From positions 274,550,482 through 274,614,481 of the forward strand of contig NC_089490.1 in NCBI RefSeq assembly GCF_036850765.1: DNA of 64,000 bases, given 5' to 3'. The notes below the pieces were generated by a model, which searched no databases, was not told the DNA's origin, and saw only the letters and a list, made by a program, of their open reading frames with translations. The position numbers and the translations under genes were made by a program. This stretch comes from Saccopteryx bilineata (lineage: Eukaryota > Chordata > Mammalia > Chiroptera > Emballonuridae). Of the stretch, positions 23,847-32,301 are shown one piece after another (within the stretch, counting starts at the first letter, position 1; each line of letters starts with the position of its first letter).

Positions 23847-24587
23847 GTGAGTGCCAGGAGCTCCTGGGCTCGGCCTTGGCATGTTGGGGGGGGGGGTGCT
23901 GTCTCTGGAGTGGGAGGGCCTGAGGAAGTTGGGGTGTCCCCTGGTTAGAGAGTCCTAGACTTCAGGCCTTAGCTCTGCTACACCTTTTCTCCCTTTCTAT
24001 CCCCTGTTCCAGTTTTCCCATAAAACGGCCTTTATTTCTAACACCTCCCCAGAAGTGACTTTGATGGCAGTGAATTTTAAGTCTAGCTTTAAGAAAGCAG
24101 ATGTCTTTTCCTGTTCCAGTGCTGTTCACTTTATTCATAAGTGAGTTACACAGAGCTCACCTTGTCTGTTGTTGCTGTCAAACACCCTCCCCATGCACAG
24201 GCCCTCTGGTGCCTGTGTGGAGACCAGCAGCCTGTCTCTGGAGGCTTCTTGGAGGGGAGAACGAGCTGGGGAGAGCCTGTGCACTGGCTCAGTCAGAGAG
24301 TCAGATGACCTAACTTCCGTCTCCACAGAGCCTGTTGTCTCAGGGATGAGTGGTTGAGTGAGTGGGATTAATGCACAAGATGAAATTTGAGTTTTTCTGG
24401 GACCTTCTAGGAGGAGCCTTATAAAAACAAAAGGTTACACACGGCTCCCTTTGACCTAAAGAACTGCCCTCCCTCAGCAGCTTCAAGACAATGACAAATT
24501 TACCTTGATTTGCTAGCGGGCTTATCAGCTTTTGGCACTGGACGTGGCATGGGGACGTTGACTAACCTGGAGTATGCCCATTTGCAG
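23847..24587 (+). other. Last intron (741 bp)
   Basis: Donor gtgagtgc, acceptor 'agtatgcccatttgcag'. A poly-G run (9 G) lies at about 23887-23896. No embedded element is recognised. Confidence 0.9.
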
Positions 24588-24703
24588 ACGCCTCCTGCAG
24601 AGACCTGCTGCACTGGTGCTCCCTGGTGCCCCAGCACGGCATGTGCGGCCACCAGTTCTACGGGCAGCAGTGCTGCGAGACCTGCTCCAAATCCAACCTG
24701 TAA
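24588..24703 (+). CDS. ADAMTS16: ADAMTS16-like terminal exon: PLAC domain and stop
   Basis: The final coding exon reads (D)ASCRDLLHWCSLVPQHGMC, then GHQFYGQQCCETCSKSNL and TAA at 24701-24703. This is a complete PLAC (protease and lacunin) module of six cysteines with the diagnostic QHGMC and FYG..CC..C spacing, found at the C terminus of several ADAMTS and ADAMTSL proteins. The ending CSKSNL is what I remember for ADAMTS16. From the first visible exon to the stop the protein has 294 residues, about a quarter of a typical ADAMTS16 length near 1,220. The protein acts outside the cell, where ADAMTS16 has been linked to fibronectin cleavage, kidney and gonad development and blood pressure. Confidence 0.92.
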
Positions 24704-24847
24704 GTCAGTCGGGCTCTCTCCCAGGGCCGAGAAAAGTACCTGTTTCCAGCACCATTGAGCTGTACGGTCTGCAGGAGAATGTGTCCAAGAAAGATGGAAG
24801 CTGAAGAAGAAAAACTGTTAGCTGTTAGGCTCTTTGCGCGCACGCGG

Positions 24848-24849
<2 letters not shown>

Positions 24850-24879
<30 letters not shown>
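24850..24879 (+). repeat. (GT)n microsatellite in 3'UTR
   Basis: A run of 30 alternating G/T bases. It is preceded by gcgcgcacgcgggc, extending the purine/pyrimidine alternation favourable for Z-DNA, and followed by 'acctgtgtacacac'. Confidence 0.95.
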
Positions 24880-24881
<2 letters not shown>

Positions 24882-25812
24882 CTGTGTACACACCAGCGCA
24901 TGCTGTCATGCTGGGCTGCAGCCTGGCAGCAGGCAGCAGGGCCTCCTCTGCGGAACAGGTGCTCACCAGCGGCTGTATTTCAGCTCGATCAAGTCAGAAA
25001 CACACATGGAGCTGAACTTGCTAAATGCTACATTTTGGTGCTTTGTAGAAGAAGGAAAGGCCACAAAATTAGGAATACGTATGAAATATCTGCCACTAAG
25101 GATGCCGGCTTCCCTCCCACCTCGAATGTGCCCCACTAAGGTCAGAAAAAAACAGCCTTCAACCAGGAGAAGCAAGTGGCCCAGCCAGCTCCTGGCTGCG
25201 TTCCCAGCCCCTTGCTCATGCCCCAGCAACAGCTTCTCTTCCTAAGGACTTGGTGCTGTCACAGGAGCTGGGTGCCGTCACTCAGGGGCACCAGCCTGCC
25301 CGGGAGAGGTTGGACTCTGTCTTGATTTGAGACTTTGCTTCTGGAAACAGGAAAAATGAAATTCCTGCTAAGGTGCTTTCTCCCTCTCAGGCTTATGTGC
25401 TGGAGGAGAGGATTTTATGTTTTATCTTTCTCAGTTATTGACAAGTGAACGTTTCTATTTAAACCCATTTCTTAATGCTTTTCTTTTTTAAATGTCAGAA
25501 TTACAGGTGATACCACGACTCTAGAATTGCTGCCTACACCCAATCCCTGCTATCCCAGGAAGGAGTGTAGGTGGTCCTTCTCGGACACACACGCCAACAC
25601 GATAACCTTAGAACTCACGCTTTGTTTTTGTGCCTTGTAAGGTTCTTCATATTCTTCCCCGTAACTGTTGGCTGTTTCTTTAAGAGCCATTCGGAGAGGG
25701 AGCATTCATTTCGCACTGGGAAGCCGCCTGCCCAACTCCACTTCCTCCCCCGCCCCCACGCAGCAGCATTCGGAATTGGGCACCTGGATATTTATATTTG
25801 CTGGAGGTTTAT

Positions 25813-25818
25813 AATAAA
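25813..25818 (+). terminator. ADAMTS16: Poly(A) signal AATAAA
   Basis: A canonical AATAAA about 1.1 kb after the stop codon, the first found downstream of it. It is followed within 30 bases by TGTG-containing sequence that could serve as the downstream element. Confidence 0.6.
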
Positions 25819-26139
25819 TTTTATATTGTACAGTGTGATTCTGAACTGCGCTTGATTCTTCAGGAGGTCTGTATCTTGTACAGAGACTGGAAAGCTGTCT
25901 CAAAGAGATGGGGCTCTAGAGCCAGTAGAAAGTTTAGAACTGGTTTGAGGAGATAGTGTCTCAAATGAGGTTGCAGAGAGATGGCTAGTGACCGGATATG
26001 GAGGCAGCAAATATGGGGGTGGGCAGCGCCCCTGGGGCCACCCAGCTTAGCTTAGTGACCACTTTTCTTTTTCGCCTTCTCCTGCAACCTGAGAGGCACG
26101 ATTGATTAAAAGGTGACCCCTGACCTGTGATGCCCGCTT

Positions 26140-26366
26140 TATAAGTCAGGCTTCTCCAGAGAAACAAAACCAATGTGCTATAGAGAGAGAGAAAAAAAGG
26201 AGAGATTAAGTTTAAAAAACTGGCTCACATGATTATGGGGACTTACGTGTCCAGAGTCTGTACGGCAGGTGGCGGTCTGGGCACGGACCACGGGCTGGGT
26301 GAAGTCACCTGTGTAAGCCTCCTGCCGTCCTGGAGCTCCGGAAGGGGCTCACCGGTCTGCGGGGCC
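26140..26366 (+). mobile_element. LTR-like repeat start and GC-rich flank of the minisatellite
   Basis: The phrases 'aggcttctccagagaaacaa' and 'aactggctcacatgattatg' match a common ancient mammalian LTR-like repeat. The repeat then passes into GC-rich sequence leading to the minisatellite. A CTCF-like core, 'acggcaggtggcgg', is seen at 26262-26275. Confidence 0.5.
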
Positions 26367-27265
26367 TCAGCCTGGCCCGGGCAGAGCTGCGGTCGCCTGC
26401 TCCCAGGCTCGGGACCCTCGGCCTGGCCCGGGCAGAGCTGCGGTCGCCTGCTCCCAGGCTCGGGACCCTGGGCTGTCCGTGCAGAGCTGTGGTCGCCTGC
26501 TCCCAGGCTCGGGACCCTCGGCCTGGCCCGTGCAGAGCTGTGGTCGCCTGCTCCCAGGCTCGGGACCCTCGGCCTGGCCCGGGCAGAGCTGCGGTCGCCT
26601 GCTCCCAGGCTCGGGACCCTGGGCTGTCCGTGCAGAGCTGTGGTCGCCTGCTCCCAGGCTCGGGACCCTCGGCCTGGCCCGGGCAGAGCTGCGGTCGCCT
26701 GCTCCCAGGCCCGGGACCCTGGGCTGTCCCTGCAGAGCTGCGGTCGCCTGCTCCCAGGCTCGGGACCCTGGGCTGTCCCTGCAGAGCTGCGGTCGCCTGC
26801 TCCCAGGCTCGGGACCCTGGGCTGTCCCTGCAGAGCTGCGGTCGCCTGCTCCCAGGCTCGGGACCCTGGGCTGTCCTTGCAGAGCTGCAGTCGCCTACTC
26901 CCAGGCTCGGGGCCTCGGCCTGGCCGGTGCAGAGCTGCGGTCGCCTGCTCCCAGGCTCGGGACCCTGGGCTGTCCGTGCAGAGCTGTGGTCTCCTGCTCC
27001 CAGGCTCGGGACCCTGGGCTGTCCGTGCAGAGCTGTGGTCTCCTGCTCCCAGGCTCGGGACCCTCGGCCTGGCCCGTGCAGAGCTGCGGTCGCCTGCTCC
27101 CAGGCTCGGGACCCTCGGCCTGGCCCGTGCAGAGCTGTGGTCGCCTGCTCCCAGGCTCGGGACCCTGGGCTGTCCGTGCAGAGCTGTGGTCTCCTGCTCC
27201 CAGGCTCGGGACCCTCGGCCTGGCCCGTGCAGAGCTGTGGTCGCCTGCTCCCAGGCTCGAGACCC
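26367..27265 (+). repeat. GC-rich minisatellite, 18 units of 51/49 bp
   Basis: There are eighteen head-to-tail units of two types. Type A (51 bp) begins tcggcctggccc and type B (49 bp) begins tgggctgtcc. Both share the core 'cagagctgcggtcgcctgct' and end cgggaccc. The order is A A B A A B A B B B B A B B A A B A, nine of each. One B unit (the eleventh) is a base shorter, so the total of 899 bp is accounted for exactly. Each unit holds three to five CpGs. The three long ORFs across it in all plus-strand frames are by-products of the repeat. Confidence 0.95.
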
Positions 27266-27279
27266 TGGGCTGCCTACTC

Positions 27280-28040
27280 CCAGTGCTCCGAAATGTCTGG
27301 GGAGTCTCTTTTCATCAGAAATAAAAGGATTTTTCTCAACCTGAATTAGTTTCTCTTAAAAATGTTTGTCCCCAATATAGTATATTCATACATGCTGGGC
27401 CCTGACACACAGCTCAGTGAATTTAGTCCCTCCGAGGGATAGCATCTCATCAGTCCCCTTAACACTGAGGAAGCCAGGCCACAGTCCCACATGGTACGGC
27501 AGGGCCAGACCCCAAAGCCAGCAGTTAGGCTCTAGTCTAACACATTTAGTCCCTCGGGCCTTCAATGTCTGGTTCCTAAAAGAATGGGGACACTGGAGGA
27601 TGGGACAGCCCTTCACACTTCACCCCCGCCATGGTTTGAGACAACTTTGGGTTGACATTCCATCAGCACCCTTACTCCTCTGACAGAGCTGGAGGTTGCA
27701 TGCGGGCCCAGGGTGACTTGTAGCCTGTTTAATCAGAAAAGCCAGGAATCGCTGCACAGGGGCCAGCACAGCCAGCATCTCCCCCTCATTCTGTCCATCG
27801 TCCCAGGCTCTGAATGGCCGGTCACTGAGGCTGCAGGGCTGAGGGCAGAGGTCCCCCTGCCTTTCACCAGCCAGCATCACTGCTTCCACAGGGAGGCCCC
27901 ACGTGACAAATGACAGCAACGGGGTGTATACAGCAGTTAGCCGGGAAGGAAATGAACCATTCAGAACAGCAGCACCATCTACCACACTTCCATGTGCCAC
28001 AGGCACTGTGCTTGCTTCTGTTTCTAACTAAGGCCCCTTT
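27280..28040 (+). other. Intergenic, nothing recognised
   Basis: Unique-looking sequence downstream of the minisatellite. Overlapping short ORFs on both strands show no domains. Confidence 0.45.
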
Positions 28041-28049
28041 CTTGTGGTT

Positions 28050-28110
28050 CCTGCAGTCTCTCTGTCTTTATATTCACTACCTGTGTGGCCTTGGGCAGGT
28101 CACTTTACCT
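28050..28110 (+). repeat. MIR fragment (+)
   Basis: The phrase 'gtgtggccttgggcaggtca', followed by 'ctttacctctctggctg', is the MIR core in sense orientation. Only the central part is recognisable. Confidence 0.75.
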
Positions 28111-29350
28111 CTCTGGCTGTTGGATTTGTTATATATAAATTAATTAGATCTTGCACATACCTCCAAAAGTCTAAGATGCTAGCCTTTTCATTTCCCTTGC
28201 TCTTATTAAACTAATACTTGACTGGAAGTCATGAATCAACCCTAAGAACAGAGCTAGCTAGGTAGAGAAAGTTCTGCTGCATGTTAGAAGTCAGACATAG
28301 AAGGCTCTGAGGATTTAAGGATTATTTTGGCTTGTTGAAATCCTTACACTCACAGACTCCAGGTGATGGCAGCGCTGAACCCATCTATAATTTTCCAAGA
28401 AACCAGGTGGGTAAATTCCCGGCCAGAGTGTCCCTGACTCTAACAGGAGCTATGCCCAGGCCCAGGTCCCTGCAGACTTGTCCTCACAGTGACCTTGCTT
28501 CCTTCCATGCTCATGGGCCCCAGCAGAGCCCCCTGGGCCTCCCACTGTGTCAGCATCCAGCCCATGACTCACAATGACAGGCATTTCTTCTTCTGACCTC
28601 AGGGGTTTGGATGGCTGGCCCAGGCAGCTGGCACCCCAGCTGGAGACTGAAAACCACAGAGGGTCTGTGGTGGGATTACAAATCATATGAGCTTTAATCT
28701 GAAGTCTGGACAGAGACTCCACCACACCCGTGTGCCCGGGGACCAAGAGGCAAGAGAGCTTTGTACCCTGGCTGGAACCCAGACTCCAGCCCAGACTCCA
28801 TGATCCCACCAGATGGACAACCTGGAGCCTGGAGAGGGCAGGGAAACTCGCTTCTGCCTGCTTTGCTTGCTCATCTGGTGATCAGCATCTGCCAGGGGCC
28901 AAAGAGAAGAGGCCAGCCTCCTCAGGAAAATCAGGGCCAGCCCCTCAAGACAGCTGTGTGCACCACATTTGTCTTCAAGCTTTTCCCAAAGGACTCTGCA
29001 CTGTAGTGACCATTAGCTCCCACATCTCCTTCAAGTGGGAAACCATGCCTTCCCATGGGGGCTTTGAAGATCACAAAGCTGTCCTTCCCCCGGGGACACC
29101 TTCTATAAATGCAGGTGAAGTCCAGCTGGTCTGTTTGTCTTCTGTATCTGGGACACACCTAAATATCCCAGCATGACATTTGGACCTGTCCCTGAGGGGA
29201 AGTGGACCAAATATTTGTTTGGCTTTACCTTTCTCCCTTCATGTTTGAGTCAATGCAATAGTTCTAGAATCTGTCTTACTTTGTCACACTTCTGCACCCT
29301 TTAAAATTACTCCCAGAACCTTGGATACCCTGAATCCACCTCGTCCAACA
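28111..29350 (+). other. Intergenic, nothing recognised
   Basis: No repeat or gene is recognised. An ORF of 148 codons at 28730-29176 overlaps others on both strands and shows no motif, signal peptide or splice context. Confidence 0.45.
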
Positions 29351-29354
29351 CACT

Positions 29355-29545
29355 GGATGCTATGAACTGAAGTATGTACTCCCAAATTCGCATGTTGAAG
29401 CCGTCACCCCCAGTGTGACTGTATTTGGAGACAGGGTGATAAGAAGGCAATTAAGGTTAACTGAGGTCATATGGTGGGACCTTAACTGCATAGGACTGCT
29501 GTCCTTAATAGAAAATGAAGAAACACTAGAGATAGCCTCCCCCAT
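29355..29545 (+). mobile_element. MaLR (MLT1-like) LTR fragment (+)
   Basis: The 5' part of a MaLR-type LTR: 'atgctatgaactgaagtatg', 'attcgcatgttgaagccgtc', 'tgtgactgtatttggagaca', 'ttaaggttaactgaggtcat'. It is an old solo fragment with no coding capacity. Confidence 0.7.
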
Positions 29546-29694
29546 GATACACAACACACCCATTCACCTGTGTATGCTGTTGGGGTGAGAAGAAAGAAGT
29601 GGATTGAGGAATTTGCAAGAAATCAGCCAAGTTATTTTCAAACTCCAATTTAAAAAACAAGAGAATTTTTTCTTTCTTTGATCTTTCATTTCTT

Positions 29695-29890
29695 TTTTCT
29701 TAATTTTATTTAGACAATTAACTTTAACAGAATGATATTGATCAATAAGAGTACACCTATGTGAACATTTCTATGGTACTTGAACTGTTGATTCATTACT
29801 CAAAGTCAAATCATTTTTTGTCACCTTATACCAGTATTTGTCACTCTTTACACCATCCCCCCTCCCCCTCCCCCCCTTCCCATTCACATT
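29695..29890 (-). mobile_element. L1 3'-UTR fragment (-)
   Basis: The phrases 'acaattaactttaacagaat', 'gatcaataagagtacaccta' and a 'ccatcccccctccccctccc' tract are the antisense 3'UTR of a bat-type L1. No ORF remains. Confidence 0.7.
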
Positions 29891-30440
29891 TCTTAAAAAT
29901 GAGTGCTATATATTAACCTATGCCTATAATCATTTATTTGGCAAATTTAATTGAAGGAAGAAGAGCTGGTAGAAAAGAAAAAAAAAGCTGTGCTCTCTGA
30001 AGATTTGTGGTCAAGTGAGTATTAAGGTTCTAGGAATAACCATTCATTGCTGGGAGTCTCATCGAGGCAGAGCAATCAGCAAGAATAATTAGAATAATTT
30101 GAAAGCAAACACATGTGATTATTTTGGCTTTGTTATTATCTTAACTTAGGGTGAAACATGTAGTGACTGCCTATGACATGTGGCATTCTTTTCAATTATG
30201 AGGAAAATGAAACCATTGTAAATAAATGAGAAGAATCATCTCAGCATTGCTCCTTTTCTGGTGTCTGTCAGCAGCAGGATACAATGCCTAAGACTGTGGT
30301 CATTCATTTTTACAATTACATTCTTCTGCTTGTACATGGAGGTCAACACCTTGTTTGCCCATGGCATGGTGACATCACATTCCGTCTTTTATTTATGCTC
30401 ACTATTCTGGCTAAGGGAAGAAGTTCTGTTTTTTGTTTTT

Positions 30441-30580
30441 CTCTCTTCTTCTTCTTCCTCCTCCTCCTCCTCCTTCTACTCCTCCTTTTTCTTCTTTTCC
30501 TCCTCCTCCTTCTTCTTCTTCTTCTTCTTCTTCTTCTTCTTCTTCTTCTTCTTCTTCTTCTTCTTCTTCTTCTTCTTTTT
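30441..30580 (+). repeat. (TTC)n/(TCC)n polypyrimidine microsatellite
   Basis: About 140 bases of cttctt and ctcctc repeats, with GAA/TTC purity highest at 30508-30577. The poly-Arg, poly-Leu and poly-Phe ORFs across it are artefacts. Confidence 0.95.
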
Positions 30581-31002
30581 ATAGACCGTAAGGTTGAGAT
30601 GTAATTTGGGAGAACAAGGATTAAAAGGCTGTAGGAGGGAAGTGTCACCACTTATGTCAGTGAGGCATGAGGTTGAGACGTCCTCTGTGTTAGAGTCCTG
30701 ACCCAGCAGCTAGAGGGGCCCATGTCGGGGACATGGGTAGCTTTTCAGGCCTATGAAAAAGATAAGGTATCATTTTAGACTCTGAGTTAGAGGGACCATC
30801 TTTCTACAATGTCCTCTAAATAACTTTTTAACCTTTTTCCAAGGTTTTCTTTATAGTGACAGGGTGATTTTGGAATGTGAGCTCACCTGAATATTTTTGT
30901 CTTTTTTAGATTTAACCGAGTCAAGGTTGTGGAAAAAGCAATGCCCCATCTCGTTCTATGTGTCTCCTCCCAGGAGGTCCTGCCCACCTCATTTGCTCAG
31001 CA

Positions 31003-31019
31003 GAAAGGTCCTCTTTACC
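31003..31019. repeat. Left target-site duplication of SINE (17 bp)
   Basis: gaaaggtcctctttacc is repeated without mismatch at 31400-31416, immediately after the poly(A) tail of the SINE. Confidence 0.95.
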
Positions 31020-31399
31020 GGCCCTGGCCAGTTGGCTCAGTGGTAGAGCGTTGGCCTGGTGTGTAGGAGTCCCAGGTTCGATTCCCGGCCAGGTCACACA
31101 GGAGAAGCACCCATCTGCTTCTCCACCCCTCCCCCTCTCCTTCCTCTCTGTCTCTCTCTCTTCCCCTCCCGCAGCCGAGGCTCCATTGGAGCAAAGATGG
31201 CCCGGGCGCTGGGGATGGCTCCTTGGCCTCTGCCCCAGGTGCTAGAGTGGCTCTGGTCCTGGCAGAGCGACGCCCCGGAGGGGCAGAGCATCGCCCCCTG
31301 GTGGGCATGCGGGTGGATCCCAGTCGGGCGCATGCAGGAGTCTGTCTGACTGTCTCTCCCCGTTTCCAGCTTCAGAAAAATACAAAAAAAAAAAAAAAA
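31020..31399 (+). mobile_element. Full-length, young Rhin-1-like bat SINE (+)
   Basis: A complete tRNA-derived SINE. The head is ggccctggccagttggctca with a clear A box region, followed by an intact B box (ggttcgattcc), a pyrimidine-rich 'ctgcttctccacccctccc' section, a GC-rich body containing 'atggcccgggcgctggggat' and 'catcgccccctggtgggcat', a 'tttccagcttcagaaaaata' 3' end and a poly(A) tail of about 17. The perfect 17-bp target duplications and the low internal decay suggest recent insertion. Intact pol III promoter boxes mean it could be transcribed. Confidence 0.95.
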
Positions 31400-31540
31400 G
31401 AAAGGTCCTCTTTACCTCTGCCTTCCTCCAGGGGTCTTCTAGATAACCAGGCTCCTTTCACAGGCTCTCTACTTAGTCATCAGCCTCAAAATTCTTCTCA
31501 CTTGAAACTCTTCTTTTTACTGGCTTTATCTGGGTCACTT

Positions 31541-31860
31541 CAGGCTGCCAGAATGCTGACACCGTAGGCAGGGTAGCTTAAGCAACACTTGTTTCTCACA
31601 ATTCTAGACACTGGGAATTCCAAAATAAAAGTGCAGAGTCAGTGCCTGGTGAGAGCTCTCCTGGCTTCCAGACAACTTCCTTCCGGCCATGTCCTCACAT
31701 AGCAAAGAGAATGGGCTCGTGTCCCTTTCTCTTCTTACAGGGAACTGATTCCATCATGGGGGCCCCACCTTCATATCCTCATGTGAAGAGCATGACTTTC
31801 CAAAGTCCCTAACCTCAAACACTGTCAGTCACATTAAGGAACAGAACTTCAGCAGATGAA
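31541..31860 (-). mobile_element. MaLR (MLT1-like) LTR fragment (-)
   Basis: The antisense order of MaLR LTR phrases is seen: 'gtttctcacaattctagaca', 'ccggccatgtcctcacatag' and 'cactgtcagtcacattaagg'. Old and diverged. Confidence 0.6.
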
Positions 31861-32103
31861 TTTTTAGAAGGAGAACACGGATGTTCAGTCCGTAGGAACC
31901 CCGAGACATGTCTCCTTGGGTGTCCTGGTAGAATCACCAAATCATCATGTTCACATGCAAGTCCAGAGCCAATCCCTGTCCCCTCCAAGCTCCACTGTTT
32001 TTCTCCAAGGTCAGTGACACACTGCATCCACTCTTTCCACCTCCAGTGACCATGGTATATCCGAGGGGTCCCCCAAACACATTCCCTCCTTTCTATTCAC
32101 ACT

Positions 32104-32119
32104 AGGACAACTTAGCTTT
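32104..32119. repeat. Left target-site duplication of SINE (imperfect)
   Basis: aggacaacttagcttt matches agaacaatttagcttt at 32286-32301 in 14 of 16 positions. Confidence 0.75.
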
Positions 32120-32285
32120 TGTAAATTGATTTTAGTAAGAGAAGCAAGGAGAGAGAGAGAGAGAAAGAAAGAGAAAGAGACAAGAACATAGACTTGTTCT
32201 TGTGTGTGTCCTGACTGGGGATTGGACTGGTGACCTTTGCGCTTCAGAACAATGCTTTAACCAACCAAGCTATCTGGCCAGGGTT
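32120..32285 (-). mobile_element. Older tRNA-derived SINE (-)
   Basis: On the minus strand it reads as a tRNA-like head (ctggccagatagcttggttg), a B-box-like 'aggtcaccagtccaat' region, a 'gtcaggacacacacaa' part and then CT-rich sequence. On the plus strand this appears as the GA-rich tract 32147-32185. A 16-bp target duplication with two mismatches supports an insertion older than the one at 31020. Confidence 0.8.
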
Positions 32286-32301
32286 AGAACAATTTAGCTT
32301 T

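Larger units (their letters stand above)
24704..25835 (+). other. ADAMTS16: ADAMTS16-like 3' untranslated region
   Basis: The sequence from the stop codon to the expected cleavage point downstream of the AATAAA at 25813. It holds a GT microsatellite preceded by a GC-alternating stretch. The true end depends on which poly(A) signal is used. The cleavage position is estimated from the signal. Confidence 0.65.

Noticed and set aside
26367..27265. CRISPR array
   Set aside because: The units are adjacent tandem repeats without unique spacers, in a vertebrate genome.
26229..27349. Three overlapping ORFs of 281-371 residues as protein-coding genes
   Set aside because: All three plus-strand frames are open because of the composition and the 51/49-bp repeat unit. 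There is no unique domain, splice border or promoter evidence.
30261..30651. Poly-Arg, poly-Leu and poly-Phe ORFs
   Set aside because: They are direct translations of the TTC/TCC microsatellite.
31020..31100. tRNA gene
   Set aside because: A and B boxes are present, but the sequence is the head of a full SINE with poly(A) tail and target duplications, not a foldable tRNA.
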